Counted from the stretch's first letter, positions 36,501 through 47,719 are shown. The stretch: DNA of 64,000 nucleotides from Antedon bifida (GCA_963402885.1 OY727098.1:20446717-20510716); one strand, 5' to 3'. The notes: generated from the letters alone by a model not told the origin. Translations and numbers: made by a program.

Positions 36501-39500
36501 CGGTGAACTGGTTCACAAAATAGCCCCTTGGTCAGGGAGATTACCACCAATCAGATAGGACAGTAATTAATTTACTAACACTAACTAATCAGTGGACCTG
36601 CTGATTGGCAGAAAATTTAAATCGTCGACATACACTTTCTGAAAATGAAACTACTGTATTTGTCGGGAGATATACTGCATAAAGTTTGTCGTCGCTAAAC
36701 AAGATACCGCACATGTATCTGGTATTTTCTTTTTAAAATTAAAACAGGTATTATTTTAAAACATGGACAGACCAGGCTTTGATTCTCTGGGAAATTGCTA
36801 AGAAAAAATGTCATGGAGTAACAGTATAATAAAATGGGTAAAGTAGTGACAGTAAAGCAAGAAAATAAAAAAAATAAAAAAATGATAGTCATGCAGATAG
36901 TTTTGTATTGCAAAGTGGTAGATCGGTTTGCCGTTTCGTATTTTTACATTATTACGCATTACTGTATTTATAATACTCATGTGCTACTCACAATTTGATA
37001 TTGTTAAATTAACATATTAATTAACGGAAGCATTTTAGGCATGAGGAAATAAAGCTATTAACCTCGTTCTAAAAGTCAATGGTGTTCTTTATATGATTAT
37101 GAACTCGCTCTTCTAAACTGATTATGATACCGTGGCATGCTATGGACTGCTGTATTGAATTGAAATGATGGGCCTCTTTCAATCGTATTCAATCATTTCC
37201 ACATGCAAAAATTGACCGTTTGAACATTAATTTAGAATCGTATTATCATACTGGTTCACTACCAAATTGATGCATGCATTTTCGGTATGTTGAAGTTATT
37301 AGAATCTATACAGTAATATGTATTTAGCTTCTACATTTTTTATAAAGCCAGCCTAATGTTTATGGACGTTTTCAGAAAACATAAGTATTATAAAAATAGG
37401 CGTAAACAGTCTGAATTGTGTATTGATATACGTTACGTGAGCCGCTGTTTTAATACATTTGTGTTCTGTCACTATAAACTTCCTTCCAGCATAACAGCTG
37501 AACTGAGATTCAGTGGTTATATCAATGAACTTTCGAATTGAGATAATTATCGTAAAAGTTCGTCATGCAATGCCAGATATTAAATAGTCTATTAAAAAGG
37601 ATAAATGTAACAAGTTGTTTCATTATACTTTAACTATTATATTTAGTCATGACAAACTGGTGTACCATTATATCCATATATGACAATCCACTTGGACATG
37701 AAATTATCAAATGTGTACTCGCTCAAAGGGGAAGAAAAAATCGATACAAGTGCCTATATTAAAGCTCTGTCTACACTATCAAACTTTATGTGACAAAAAA
37801 TGTGATGTGCCTATATATGGACATGATGATGTCATATCACTACCATATTTAGGCATATCACTACCATATTTGGGCACATCACACTTTTTTGTCAACTAGT
37901 TTGATAGTGTAGACAGAGCTTTAGATGTCAGAAATGTATAATGATGCCATATTATATCATAATTTAGGCCTAATCACACAAACAAGTAAGATCTGCAGTA
38001 ACAAGACAATATCAGATTTAACAACATATCTTTAAAAGATAAATTAATCTATTAAATATGTTTACGATGAACCAATATAATAATATTCAATTTTCTGGTT
38101 CAATTAAAAAACTATAAAAATGTAACTTGACTTGAACTATTATCAAAATAAAATTTTTTTTTTTATCAATGAGCTTTTTTTGGAATTCCAAATAGGAAGT
38201 AAACACAATTGTTATCTGGTGTATTGCGTATTAGAAACCTAAAGAACAATCCATTTTTGAATGAAATGTATTTCATTTCATTTTCATTTATATATTCGAC
38301 ATCATGTCCTGAGACCCCAAAAGCAACAGAGTCACCATAACATGAAATGTCTGGAGCCCCAGAAGAACTTAACTACATAAAATAAAAAATTAATATACAG
38401 TTCAAAATACAAAATAAAATTAATTATCACATGTGTACTCGCTCAAAGGAAGAAGAAAAACAAAATGCCTATCTCGTTTGATGGTAATATCATGTCAGAA
38501 ATTGAAATGAAATTGTAATCTATTTATATATCATTACAATTTTAATCACAAAAAAGACCAGAAACAATTAGATGACTTTACAAAACAACTTCTACTCGAT
38601 CGTTAACTACATTAAGTGTATATCTGAGGACAGGATGACTTTGAAATTTGTCTCAAATGTACCGTGTCTAAACATTAGCCTGGTCAAGCGACCGACTATA
38701 ACCGAATTACGGAAGAACTGTCACAGTAAATTTTAAAACATTTTTACAAATTAGTTTTTTGTGAACGGCCATTGCACTATTTTTATATCCGTCGACAAAT
38801 ACAATATGATAGAAAGAGAAGCGTGTAAAGGTTGCGCCATCTACAGCACGGTCAACTTCGCTTTATGAATTTTAACCAGATTTCAAAGCAATCGACTGCG
38901 GTGCTCAGTTTGGAGAGATATTTTCAAATCATTTCCCATCTGCAAGACAAATACCTACTAAAAGTGAAAGTTTGGTTGGTTTTTCTAGTGGCTGATCTGG
39001 ATAGGCGCGAGTGCTGACGGCTGTGGGTCCGTTTCAAGTTATGCTGGGGACGATAATAAATATATACCTTTACTAGACAACCAACCGGGAAGGGTAAGCC
39101 CAAAATGGTGTTTCAGATTCCAAAGCTGTTGTTTATATTGAGTAAATAATCTTGTTATAGGCGATTTATTTTTATCGCTATAAAAAAAATTGATTTCTTT
39201 TGTTTTGTACAGAGTGCCGCTATAGCTTCTAGTATGCAGTGTTGAGTATGGTTGATAAAGCTAGCCTAACACTTAAAAAATAGAAGCGTACTTAGCTGTG
39301 GCTCCATGAAAAATAATTTATTGTGACCATTTTCCAACGCGACATATTTTATCACCAATCTTTATATTAGGTCTGTGGTATACCAGTATAAATTGAGAGT
39401 ATTTAAACTGAGTGACGTAATAATTTATTTGTAAATATGCCTGGCGGAGGCGGATGAATTGAGTTCAATGGTGATATGTGATGGCAAGAAAGTCTCCCAT

Positions 39501-40776
39501 AACTTCCTACAATTTAACATCCGCCATAAAAATGTGTAAATAGTAATATACCTCTAGGCTACAGTATACTAATGTGACTACACTACTTTCACAATAAGAA
39601 AATTCGATTCAATGTAGGCTTCATAATTTAGAATTATTTAAAGTAAATTAATAAAGAAAACAAACAAATTCATTTCATTCAATTAAACAGAAAAATCTGA
39701 TTTAAACAGAAATTTGATGTTAGCTCTAGTACAGTAACAGTCTTCGACAACCAACAGAAGAGAACATAACGTATGTTGTTCAATAACATATGCTGCAAGT
39801 CGTTGGTAATTGCAACCACTTTTGGGTTATAACAAGTGCATTCTTTAAAAGATATCGCAGACATAATTTTACGTAAACGAAAGTAGACATATCAGTTGTA
39901 TAAATGATGTAACTGTAACACATTTTCAGTACACTCGTCAAGTTCCTAATTTTGATTGTTCTCCATTTTGTTAATGATATTATATAATTATTTATCAGCC
40001 TAAAAAGTACAACGCTAGCTAATTTTAAAAATGGACAATCAATCTTTATACAACGTAGACATCTCATTTAGAAGTATTACCAGAGTTAACAAAGTTCTAT
40101 AAAGATGTATTGTCCCCGAAAAACATGAAAAATAAAGGTTAATAAAATCAGACATTGATTGATTTTTGTAGTTTTAATCACTTCCGTATGGGAAAAAACG
40201 GAAAAATAATGTTTTCACTTATAAAATGACAAATTTCACTATTTTTTGCTTTGAATTACAATTTTTTAAGTAAATACATTTTCTTTTCTTTTTCAAAGTG
40301 GACTATTTCAATGTGACTATAACTACTATTATATTCAACCAAAAAAAAATTTACTTTTTTTCAAGGGGACAATACATCTTTAAAATATGAACTAAATGTG
40401 TTTACAATGAACCAATACAATTGTATTTTGTTTTATAAATGCATTTTTTTTTTCGAAATTGGCAATGAACATCTTCTAATAGCCAATTTTCCGGTTCAAT
40501 TAAAAAACTGTAAAAATGTAACTTTATGTAAATCTTAATACATACTTATTATCAAATCAATAAACATAATACGTATTTTATCAATCTCAAAGCTGGGATT
40601 GAAATAGAAATTAGCATTGTTAATGTAATATATATATTATAAATGTCCAATCTAATTTTTTTAATGGCCATATTTAATAAATCACGGTTCTGAAAAAGGT
40701 ATTACTATAAACTTACCTTGACTGCCTGTACAGTTGTCAACATGCACAAAACAATAATGGTATGTAGGTCTCTCAT
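12199..40776 (-). CDS. Giant secreted protein: signal peptide - CTLD - Thr/Glu array - CTLD - Thr/Glu array - CTLD - cystine knot
   Basis: Ten minus-strand exons, 5' to 3': 40717-40776, 36080-36119, 35253-35519, 34913-35026, 18335-34504, 17924-18184, 13480-17088, 13081-13338, 12730-12894 and 12199-12563. They sum to 21,309 nt (7,102 residues plus TAG). Every junction has GT/AG borders and matching phase; apart from the first intron (phase 0) all are phase 1, the usual phase for shuffled extracellular modules. The ATG at 40774-40776 has A at -3 and opens a 20-residue signal peptide (TIIVLCMLTTVQA core). The order is CTLD1 (about 34-160), array I (about 190-5500), CTLD2 (5552-5690), array II (about 5700-6835), CTLD3 (6842-6965) and CTCK (about 7005-7100). 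CTCK domains dimerise gel-forming mucins and von Willebrand factor through disulfides, so an extracellular mucin-like or adhesive polymer is inferred. No VWD domains are present. I recognise no named orthologue. Repeat copy number depends on correct assembly. Confidence 0.88.
12730..13338 (-). CDS. CTLD3 of the giant lectin gene (two exons)
   Basis: Exon 13081-13338 encodes the first half, with CPENWVYFNKKCYQF, the helix around SSASSFCSERNA and the core MWIGYSINGDGVW. Exon 12730-12894 encodes the second half, with NWELGKPGTSNCAVL, TGKWEDRVC and AACEK. The fold cysteines are present. The sugar and calcium motifs of classical lectins are not canonical: GKPG stands where EPN or QPD would be and WED where WND would be. 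Classical calcium-dependent sugar binding is therefore doubtful. The 165-nt exon also adds about 17 residues of linker before the cystine-knot exon. Confidence 0.9.
13480..17088 (-). CDS. Exon encoding the second half of CTLD2 and Thr/Glu array II
   Basis: This 3.6-kb exon begins with NWKDGEPTNINVDDS and continues through STGKWMAESCKKVYRVIC, completing CTLD2. The internal methionine in that stretch is not a start, because the exon is open upstream to the splice acceptor. About 1,150 residues follow, dominated by Thr, Glu, Asp, Val and Lys, in units of roughly 60-72 residues built on KETVTDETVEKETTEDT, EETTTTEADDEEETETMDEK and GEDVVTESTDEEKDTEE. The units differ from those of array I but share the same ancestral pattern. 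A non-repetitive tail (SSKSTEKPQVVTESYSETNY) leads to the donor site. Confidence 0.9.
13600..16800 (-). repeat. Thr/Glu-coding tandem array II (about 15 diverged units)
   Basis: Units of about 190-216 bp repeat in frame, each with an EKETVTDE-like and a GEDVVTE-like segment. Units near the array edges carry a variant block (PEIIEDISDKTTETVDV) and are more diverged; central ones are closely alike. All length changes keep the frame. Confidence 0.85.
17924..18184 (-). CDS. Exon encoding the first half of CTLD2
   Basis: The exon encodes CNVGWLQYQGSCYKF, then AAIKYCREENSYLVDMFSKD, then the core RAWIGYTREYGMEWSW, a standard long-form CTLD N-terminal half. It lies between the two repeat exons and joins both in phase 1. 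Confidence 0.88.
18335..34504 (-). CDS. 16.2-kb single exon encoding Thr/Glu array I
   Basis: The exon is open for 16,170 nt, from the acceptor before DPTLPLPRECTEE to a donor (GCA|GTAAGT) after ETINGC. It encodes about 5,390 residues almost wholly of 72-residue units starting VIEPTDEEKETEETDET. Coding exons this long are rare, but are known for repeat proteins such as human MUC16 and titin. Composition is dominated by Thr, Glu, Asp and Val, with recurrent PTTTEEE and TTETEA runs, so the chain should be strongly acidic, extended and rich in possible O-glycosylation or phosphorylation sites. The last 180 residues or so are unique acidic sequence. The opposite strand is also open for nearly 15 kb, as a shadow of the repeat codons. 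Confidence 0.9.
18800..34400 (-). repeat. About 70-unit 216-bp coding tandem array with higher-order structure
   Basis: Two unit types alternate irregularly. One contains SPTTTEEETLIVDTADTES with EEPGKETEDTT; the other contains PPTTTEEETVTVETVDTE with EDAGKATEETT. Nested duplications are visible from rare variants. The CTATTCCCTC variant occurs at 21791, 22865, 25010 and 26084, giving a 1,074-bp repeat inside a 3,219-bp duplication. A GTTGCAGG variant recurs 1,071 bp apart (27991, 29062) and a TTCCGTTTCATC variant 864 bp apart (about 31306, 32170). All spacings are multiples of three, so the frame is kept. Confidence 0.9.
34913..35519 (-). CDS. CTLD1 of the giant lectin gene (two exons)
   Basis: Exon 35253-35519 encodes ECPAQTYSYGKNCYFV, VISSQDENDFLQERL and the core LIWIGYRYISQVDGYRW. 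Exon 34913-35026 encodes AWKNGEPQRGNLCAA, LGQWFAIPCERH and KILCEF, closing the domain. GEPQ replaces the mannose-type GEPN, and the WND calcium motif is absent (QWF), so ligand binding may be non-canonical. An extra Cys pair (RCNEERCNA) lies in the first half. Confidence 0.9.
36080..36119 (-). CDS. 40-nt linker exon of the giant lectin gene
   Basis: It encodes VNHRIAKRTPDVI plus the first base of the next codon. It is required because the signal-peptide exon ends in phase 0 and the CTLD1 exon begins in phase 1; this exon converts one to the other with good acceptor and donor sites. The Lys-Arg pair could be a propeptide cleavage site, which is inference only. Confidence 0.7.
36338..36575 (+). 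mobile_element. tRNA-derived SINE, copy 1 (in intron 1 of the giant gene)
   Basis: It has the same order of blocks as the copy at 59.67 kb: GTGGTTAAGACAGG (A-box region), GGTTCGAAGCC (B box), CAAGTCTTCTC, GATAAGGACTATAA, CCCGGTGAACTGGTTCACA, GATTACCACC and GATAGGACAGTAATTAAT. It is moderately diverged. Confidence 0.75.
37762..37921. mobile_element. 160-bp Tc1/mariner-like MITE
   Basis: The perfect termini AAGCTCTGTCTACACTATC and its reverse complement at the right end are flanked by TA on each side (37760-37761 and 37922-37923). The interior has short repeats (CACTACCATATTTRGGCA twice) and no reading frame. A nearby duplicate of the host sequence at about 38405-38500 lacks the element. Confidence 0.8.
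38030..38130. repeat. Duplicated segment, copy A (partner at 40378-40525)
   Basis: TTTACGATGAACCAATA followed by TTCTGGTTCAATTAAAAAAC and AAAAATGTAACTT recurs at 40390-40525 with few changes and one extra stretch. Both copies are in the first intron of the giant gene. Confidence 0.6.
40101..40383. mobile_element. MITE family with AAGATGTATTGTCCCC termini, copy 1
   Basis: The left end AAAGATGTATTGTCCCC matches the right end GGGGACAATACATCTTTA in inverse, with TA at each border. The inner block AAACATGAAAAATAAAGG followed by an AATCACTTCC-like stretch is shared with the copy at 47.2 kb. It is non-coding. Confidence 0.75.
40717..40776 (-). CDS. Signal-peptide exon of the giant lectin gene
   Basis: The exon encodes MRDLHTIIVLCMLTTVQAVK. 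A hydrophobic core follows a short polar start, with a likely cleavage after VQA. The donor is a strong AAG|GTAAGT. The next exon lies 4.6 kb away, which leaves a small risk that this exon belongs to another transcript. Confidence 0.75.
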
Positions 40777-40866
40777 TGTGAAAGATGCGTAACCTGGTCG
40801 AGTACGACCGTCCCAACCAAACCGATGATTGTGGGTTAAACAGAACACCAACGTATAAGTAACTAG

Positions 40867-40874
40867 TTTTTATA
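40867..40874 (-). promoter_or_regulatory. Candidate TATA box of the giant lectin gene
   Basis: TATAAAAA on the minus strand lies about 95 bp upstream of the start codon, leaving room for a start site and a short 5' UTR. It is the closest good match; other AT-rich motifs nearby could serve instead. Confidence 0.35.
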
Positions 40875-41136
40875 ATTTTGAATTTCCTTTCTAAATTTTA
40901 AATTACATCACAGGGGGCGCACTTCGTGTAATAGTAAAAAAATAATTGTTCTCGGATACAATCACAAAAATTAATCAAAAGAGCAATGGAAATCAACAAT
41001 GACACACTAATAATAATTATAGCTAGGCTAGCATTATGACTAATCCCTACCTTTAGTACAGCTGACCTATATTATAATATACGAATGTGGCAAATTAGGC
41101 TACTTTGGAACATTTAAATTCAGCTCTTATGCAAAC

Positions 41137-41249
41137 AAGGCCATATACATGGCTGCAGTCGCGTGCGCAAATTTGAGTTAGTGTTTTCCGACCGACCGAT
41201 CAACCAACCGACCGACATAGTTTGCACGTGACTAAGCACGCGACTAAAA
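41137..41249 (+). mobile_element. CCGA-microsatellite MITE-like element, copy 2
   Basis: AAGGCCATATACATGGCTGC leads into AGTCGCGTGCG, CAAATTTGAGTTAGTG, a short CCGACCGACCGATCAACC tract, ACATAG, and a right end with GCACGCGACTAAAA. Confidence 0.8.
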
Positions 41250-44200
41250 ATACACCCTCGTCTGCTTATTTTTACACACCTTGGACAATATCAACGATAT
41301 AACGACCCAATAGAATGCATTATTCAAATCTCAATTTGTTTTTCTGTATTCTTTAAATCAAAGCAAAACACCAATATGTCATAATAATAAACTATATAAG
41401 CCTAAACAAAGGTTTTATCATGTGATTCTGTTTGCAATAATATAAAGTGAATATTATATTTTAATAAAGGTACCCGAACACCACGAAAGAAAAAAGAAAA
41501 CAATATAAAGGTATACATGTATTTATTTACATTTATATTGTAAAAAGTTTGTTCATAGAAAGAATCAATGGTACAATGACGAAAATATACAGAAAATAAC
41601 CACTTCATCAAACAATAACATGAGAAAATTTAAAGAAAGACTAAGAACAATTTGTTCACTATGGAGTCAGATCAAACTCTTGTAGTGATGAATGCTACTG
41701 TAAAATAAAAGGAAGTATCAGTTTTATAATACACAATAGTTGGTTCTGTTTTGTATTAGCAAATACAGATTTTGTCAATGCACTTACATTGTGTACTTAA
41801 TGATGATTGTTGATTTATATCACATTGATAAAGTCTATCCGTGCGCCGTGAAATCTTTAGAAAGAGTTTATGTCCGACTTTAACCGGTGTATTTGTACTA
41901 AATATGATTTGGGCATTTTTTTTTCGAAGGGATATTAGTAGGCCTATACATCAGAAAGTTTCTATATAATAATTACAGCAACTTTTAGTATCCATCATAA
42001 GAATCAGAATCAGCCTAAGAATAAAATTCTCGTAGGGAAGATTGTGGGTCAATTAATAGAGATTGTTCAGTTGAAAACGAACACATTACCTTTCAACGTT
42101 CAGTTTTTTAAATAAACCAGATCAAATAATAAGGAGTTCGGCTTTCCGGGTTTGGACATCTTAATTTTTTAGAACTTTTCAGGAATAAAAAGTTAGTTAC
42201 TCCTTGGTTTACTATAGATTTAAAAAAAATAAATTGGCATTCAAAATTATCTTCTCTATTGGGATTGTACATATAAGACTGACTCGGAAGTCAAAATGCC
42301 AATAATGGCATAAAATAAAAGTACTTGGCATTCGAAGAATATTAAACAAATTTGGTTTTTTATATCAACTAAATAAAATTAATACAAATTATGACCTTCA
42401 ACTTAATGGCAAATATGTCAGCGTGATACAACATCCTTCAGCCGTCTATTTACATTCACGAAATAAATGTGAAACATTTAACACAGATATTAATAATAAT
42501 GATGATTGAAGATGTGATCTATTTTGTAAATTTAATTGTATTTACTAAACATAATGTACTTTACACACATTTCTAAAACATTATTACTTGTCCACAATAT
42601 GTAGATTCCTTGCCTTTGTAGTTTTAATCAAGGTTATGGTGCGATCTTTAGTTATTAGTTTGTTTTCCAGAAGAGTGAACTCCTATAAATTAAAGAACAC
42701 GTTGCCGAATTATAGGTGGTATTTGTGTGTTTAAAAAATGTGTATCTATATATATATATAGGATTGTTCTAGCAACAACCTATTTCAATTCGGGTGAAAA
42801 CGGTCAAGAATAGTAAGTTTAATTTATATGAAAAACTACGACGAAAGAGTTAACAAAAAAAGTCGGATAGCCAATAATTATGACATCACAATTCTTAATA
42901 AAGAGAGTGTTATGAAAAAAGGTTTTTATATAAAATAATAAAAGGTATCTCAGAAATGTATAGATCCGTGTTCATTTCGATATTCGTGATATATGCAGCT
43001 GTAGCCATCAGGTACTATTTATCGTGTATCATTCCAAAATTTAGCAGATTAATGTCAGAGTTCCGTTATTAGTAGAGCATACAAACTCGCCACTTGTGCA
43101 CTGCCATCTCAAACTGACCTCTTATTGACACATCGACCTACAGCCATCAGTTCAAGGATTGGCTAGCAATAGTGCTGACATTGCAGAAGGACAAGCACAA
43201 GATATTTAATTGTGGCACGAATGGCGTGCAGCCACTAGACTATTGCATAAAATAAGCAGATGACAGCGCATGCGCTGAGTTGGGAATTATCATTTCATAA
43301 TTTCGTGTAATATTCATTAAATAGATACATTGGCACAATTACGCGTATAATTATTCAAGGACTGGCTAGGAAATGTGCTGACACTGCAGAACGACAAGCA
43401 CATAAAAGATGGAATTGTAGCACTAATAAAATGCAGCTTATATTGAGAATTACACCATTCCGCATTGCGTGTAAACTTCAAGATAAATTTGGTCTTCGAA
43501 TTCTAAATCAATAGTGTATGTCGAATAGTCATGTGCGATGAATGTCAAAATGTGTGAAAAAAAACGCTACGGAAAGGTTGGACAAAATAATTGTCATTTA
43601 AGTATTTTATAATTTTGTTTACTCATGTGCAGTGGTGGTTCCAGGATTTGCCCGATGGGAGGAGGGCGAATGTGCGCTTAGCATCCATTTGCTGGGGCCG
43701 CCAAGTTGGTTGGCCGAGCCCCGGAAGCTCCGACAATAATAGACATTTAATTTTGGTTGCTTTTAAAGATGAAATCCTTGATTAGGCACAGGGTATTTTA
43801 ACAAGGAATATGATATTTTTCGCCAGAATATATTTTGTAAAGACCAACTTCCGAATGCACTTTAATTATTTCAAATGTTCACGATTTTTAATTTGTTACA
43901 ATTTTCATACCTTACAGTTAGTAGCCTACATTGGGCGGAATACATAGAATTTTATCCCAAAGTGACACACATTGTCAACCTTTTTTTTTTCAAACTTTGA
44001 CGTATACGTAAATTAAGTAAACAAGATGCCTGTCACAGTGCTGTCAGAAGAGGTATTTTCCTGTCTGGCAACAATGACGATTTGGCCAATCACAAGCGAT
44101 GGATTATTTTTATTACCTGTCGCACGTGCACGATGTGATCCGATTTTCTTCTTCTTATTTTTTTTTGGGTAGGGGGTGGGGGAGGGGGGCGTTGGGAGGA

Positions 44201-47180
44201 GGAATGTCTAAATACTACACAGTTAGAATTCTTACTTCCTGTTTTAGAATGAAATGCTGTGCTAAATGTTTGGAGTCACACTATGTCGCTACTAAGTTAC
44301 GAGTATAAATATTTCCACCCACGCATAGGAAATTAAATAGTTTTTGGTCTACTGTTTTAAGTGTTACTAACGTCGTCACAATGTTCTCATCCATTCGATG
44401 GAATAAAATGTTGATTGAAAAACCTACTATGCGATGTATTATGTGTTTAATAATTCATTTATATTTTACGGTAGTTCATGTGTAGGTATTATACAGATTG
44501 TTATTATAACAAACCTTAGGAATATATAATTAATATATGTATATAATAAATAGACTTGCACTGATTAAGTGCTATTTTTCCTGGCTGTTTTATATCGTTC
44601 TGATTTAGCTTTTTGCTTATTTTATTTTTTATCTGCATTAAGATCCAGCCACTGATACCTACAGCATTGTCATTTTTCAGTAATTTGCCTTTGAATTTAT
44701 AAATAAATTGCATAAAAAGACCAAGATATGTCAGGGCTTATTATGTTCAAATCCTGAAGCAGCCTAGACATTGTAGTGCAAGCATGACGTCCCATCCTTT
44801 GATGAGTTCATTAGAAAATCTGTTTTTATATTTTAAAAATCGTGTGAACGCAAGTAGTAATTCCTTGATCATGGCCATTAATCGCCACGTTCTTAATGTG
44901 TCAAGAATGCACATACAATGGAATGCTTTGTTGCATTGACTTTATATATTTACATATCTTTGTTTTTGTTCTATGAGCTGTTAGATTAAGATTTTTTTCT
45001 CTCTCTTTTGCTATGGATATAATATTATGTCACCATGATATTCCGAAATAAAAAGATAAATGAAATGAAATGAAACTTATAACGGTAAGTTCATTTTACT
45101 ACATTACTCTAGATCATTAAACCAGTGTTGTGTGTGAATATTGGATTTTATTATTAACTGTTATATAGATTTAATGCAATATTTGTGTTACACATTTGGT
45201 AGTGGTATGGATTTATAAATGTCATTCATGACGGTGCAAATATAATTTTCGTTTGATTCAAAAGTTGAAAACGGTTCAAATTAAGTCAATTTGGCTCAGA
45301 TAATTGTTTACATCAGAAATAATACCACTGTCAGCAGAAAGTGAGATTATATCAATGTTAATGCAAACGTTTATATTTTAAAATTGAAATGTAGAGAATA
45401 CCCTTTCAATATAGTGAATCATCATTGAGGAACAGCGTTGTTTCCTTGAAGACATCGTATAGCAGGAATACAAGTCGCTTGTGTTTAATTCAATTCTGTT
45501 ACGCCAATTTCCTATTAATATAGCAGAAAATATGACTATTAAAAAGTTACTACTTACACACGGATGTATATATTACAGCTGTCTGTTAGAATTACATTTA
45601 ACAACATACACTATATGTTTAGTAAGACATAATAGATAATATCCTCCTAAAACATCCTTTATCATAAAACATAAAATACTTGCGTGTATTGTCGAGTGCA
45701 ATTCGAGATCTAACATTGTATTTCATGTTTTAAAATACATTTACATAATAATTATGCATTAGCAATTATTCAATTTATTCAAAGATGTGATCCTGTAATA
45801 TAAAATACAATGTTGAAGAAACGACAAAGATAGTTAATATATGATTATTTTAAGTGTAAAATCGATCGCATACTTTGGTAATCGCACTCGGGGATAACAT
45901 TCTATATTTTTCTCCTTTTTTCATCTTACCATTTATTGGTCCTCTGTGGTTTACCTATATAACTATGCTTTCGGTAATCCTTATGAATACTCGAAATAAT
46001 AATAAAACAAAAACTAAACAACCGAAAGCACAAGCATTTAGGCCGAAAAGCTATGTTGATGACACGTATGCAGGTGCGGATAAAAACCGAAATGGTAAAT
46101 CAACACATCAACCAGCCTGGCGTCACTAGCGAAGTATGCCAGTCCATTCCACGAATGACGTTACAATGGGTCCACCGGACGATGCAAAAAAGTTTCTGTG
46201 GTACGTCAAGTCAACACTTAGAAAATCTTTATTAGCAGGTACACACTAGACTGGACATGGATCATTTTTGGTGAGAACTTATTACGTCGGTTGAGTATCA
46301 AGCCGAAAAAGACTGACATGCTGAGCATGTGCTGAGTAAATTGATGAGACCACTAGCCAACAAGGGCTTACGATTGATGGTAAAATTTAACAGATTGAAA
46401 TCTTGAACCGTGGTAAAAAATAAACTAGAGATAATATATTCAAGAAGAAATAACATTCGGATTGTTGGATACAAGGGAGAAAAATGTGAACATATACTTA
46501 TAGAAATTGTTTTCGAACAAACATTACGATGATAAGATTTTGTTGACCGAAATGGTTAGACAGTAATATATCTGTTTTTACTAAACTAGACTCAATTATA
46601 TTCAAGGTCTCTCTTCAACCGAAACAACAACTTAGATTAAAATATCAAAGATTGAAAATCAGCAGAATGGTTGGGAGCAATTCTCCTGTTGTACACTGTC
46701 TTCATACATGCTCAACATACCAACAATTATTCTACACTTTTCACTGTAAGAAAAATAACAATTGAGATATCTTTTTAAATAGGTTAGCAGGTTTGAATTT
46801 TATTTTTTTTTAAACTCGTAATAAAAAGTAAGCAGAATACGAATATATAGGCCTACGCACACAAATTACATTACATTACAAAAATAGTCTTATGTAGATT
46901 TCTTAACCTAAGTTATATCATTTCGTAATTGGATAACAATCCGGATAATAATCGTAATGAGATAATTAACAACTTAATCTCGAGCTGGATATGCGGTCTC
47001 TTACTGAAGAGCTGCGGTAAGCTTGGACATCGTGTTACATTATCTATAACCATATACGTCTAGTTTAAGATTTGTATTGCTCTGAACATGTTATGAAGAA
47101 TACGGTTCGTATAAGAGCAGATTGATTTTTATAACCACACTGAAACATGTATTGGCAAAACAATTAGGAATAAATTATTT
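41250..47180. other. Intergenic DNA with no recognised gene
   Basis: No coding gene can be supported. A diverged pair of about 60-bp segments about 205 bp apart (TCAAGGATTGGCTAGCAA at 43154; TCAAGGACTGGCTAGGAA near 43357) suggests an old duplication. At 45875-46240 one frame has a membrane-spanning-like stretch followed by polar sequence with a single TAG in the middle (46127-46129). The rest is AT-rich sequence without visible structure. Confidence 0.5.
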
Positions 47181-47182
47181 TA

Positions 47183-47529
47183 AAGATGTATTGTCCCCCA
47201 AAATCATGAAAAATAAAGATTTTTAAAGTCGGACTTTGAATAGGCCATTTTGCAGTTTTAATGAAGTTGTTCACTTCCATAAGAAAAAAAACGGGGGAAA
47301 AAATTATTTCACCTATAAAAAGACAAAATAAACAGTTAAATTACCCAAAAACTCATTGTCTTCCAGACAATTTGACCAATTTTTGCTTTAAATTACATTT
47401 TTTTCAGGTAAATAAATTTTTTTCAGACCCAATTTTTTGTGAGAGTGAATAACTATTATGTGACATTAAAATAACATATTCAACAAAAAAATGTAAAAAA
47501 AAAATTTTTTTAGGGGGACAATATATCTT
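47183..47529. mobile_element. MITE family with AAGATGTATTGTCCCC termini, copy 2
   Basis: AGATGTATTGTCCCCC at the left is mirrored by GGGGGACAATATATCT at the right, with TA duplicated outside. The interior shares ATCATGAAAAATAAAGATTT with copy 1 and the TTGTCTTCCAGACAATTTGA-like palindromic block with copy 3. Confidence 0.75.
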
Positions 47530-47719
47530 TAATAATAATGTGTAAAGTACTTTGTGAAGGCATTTCTAAACTTCAAGATCCTACTGTTAGCAGTGGAAAT
47601 TGACAGCTGGTGTATATAGTTCATTGAAAATATATTTTAAGGAAACGAAGGGTATTTCTTGTTATTGAATTAAAAAAACTTTAATAGTTGTTAGGGTGTA
47701 TGTATTATTATATATTAAC

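Noticed and set aside
42150-42480. Possible LINE endonuclease/RT remnant (PWFTIDLKK-like peptide)
   Set aside because: The match is nine residues in one frame with stops soon after; too little for a call without a protein search.
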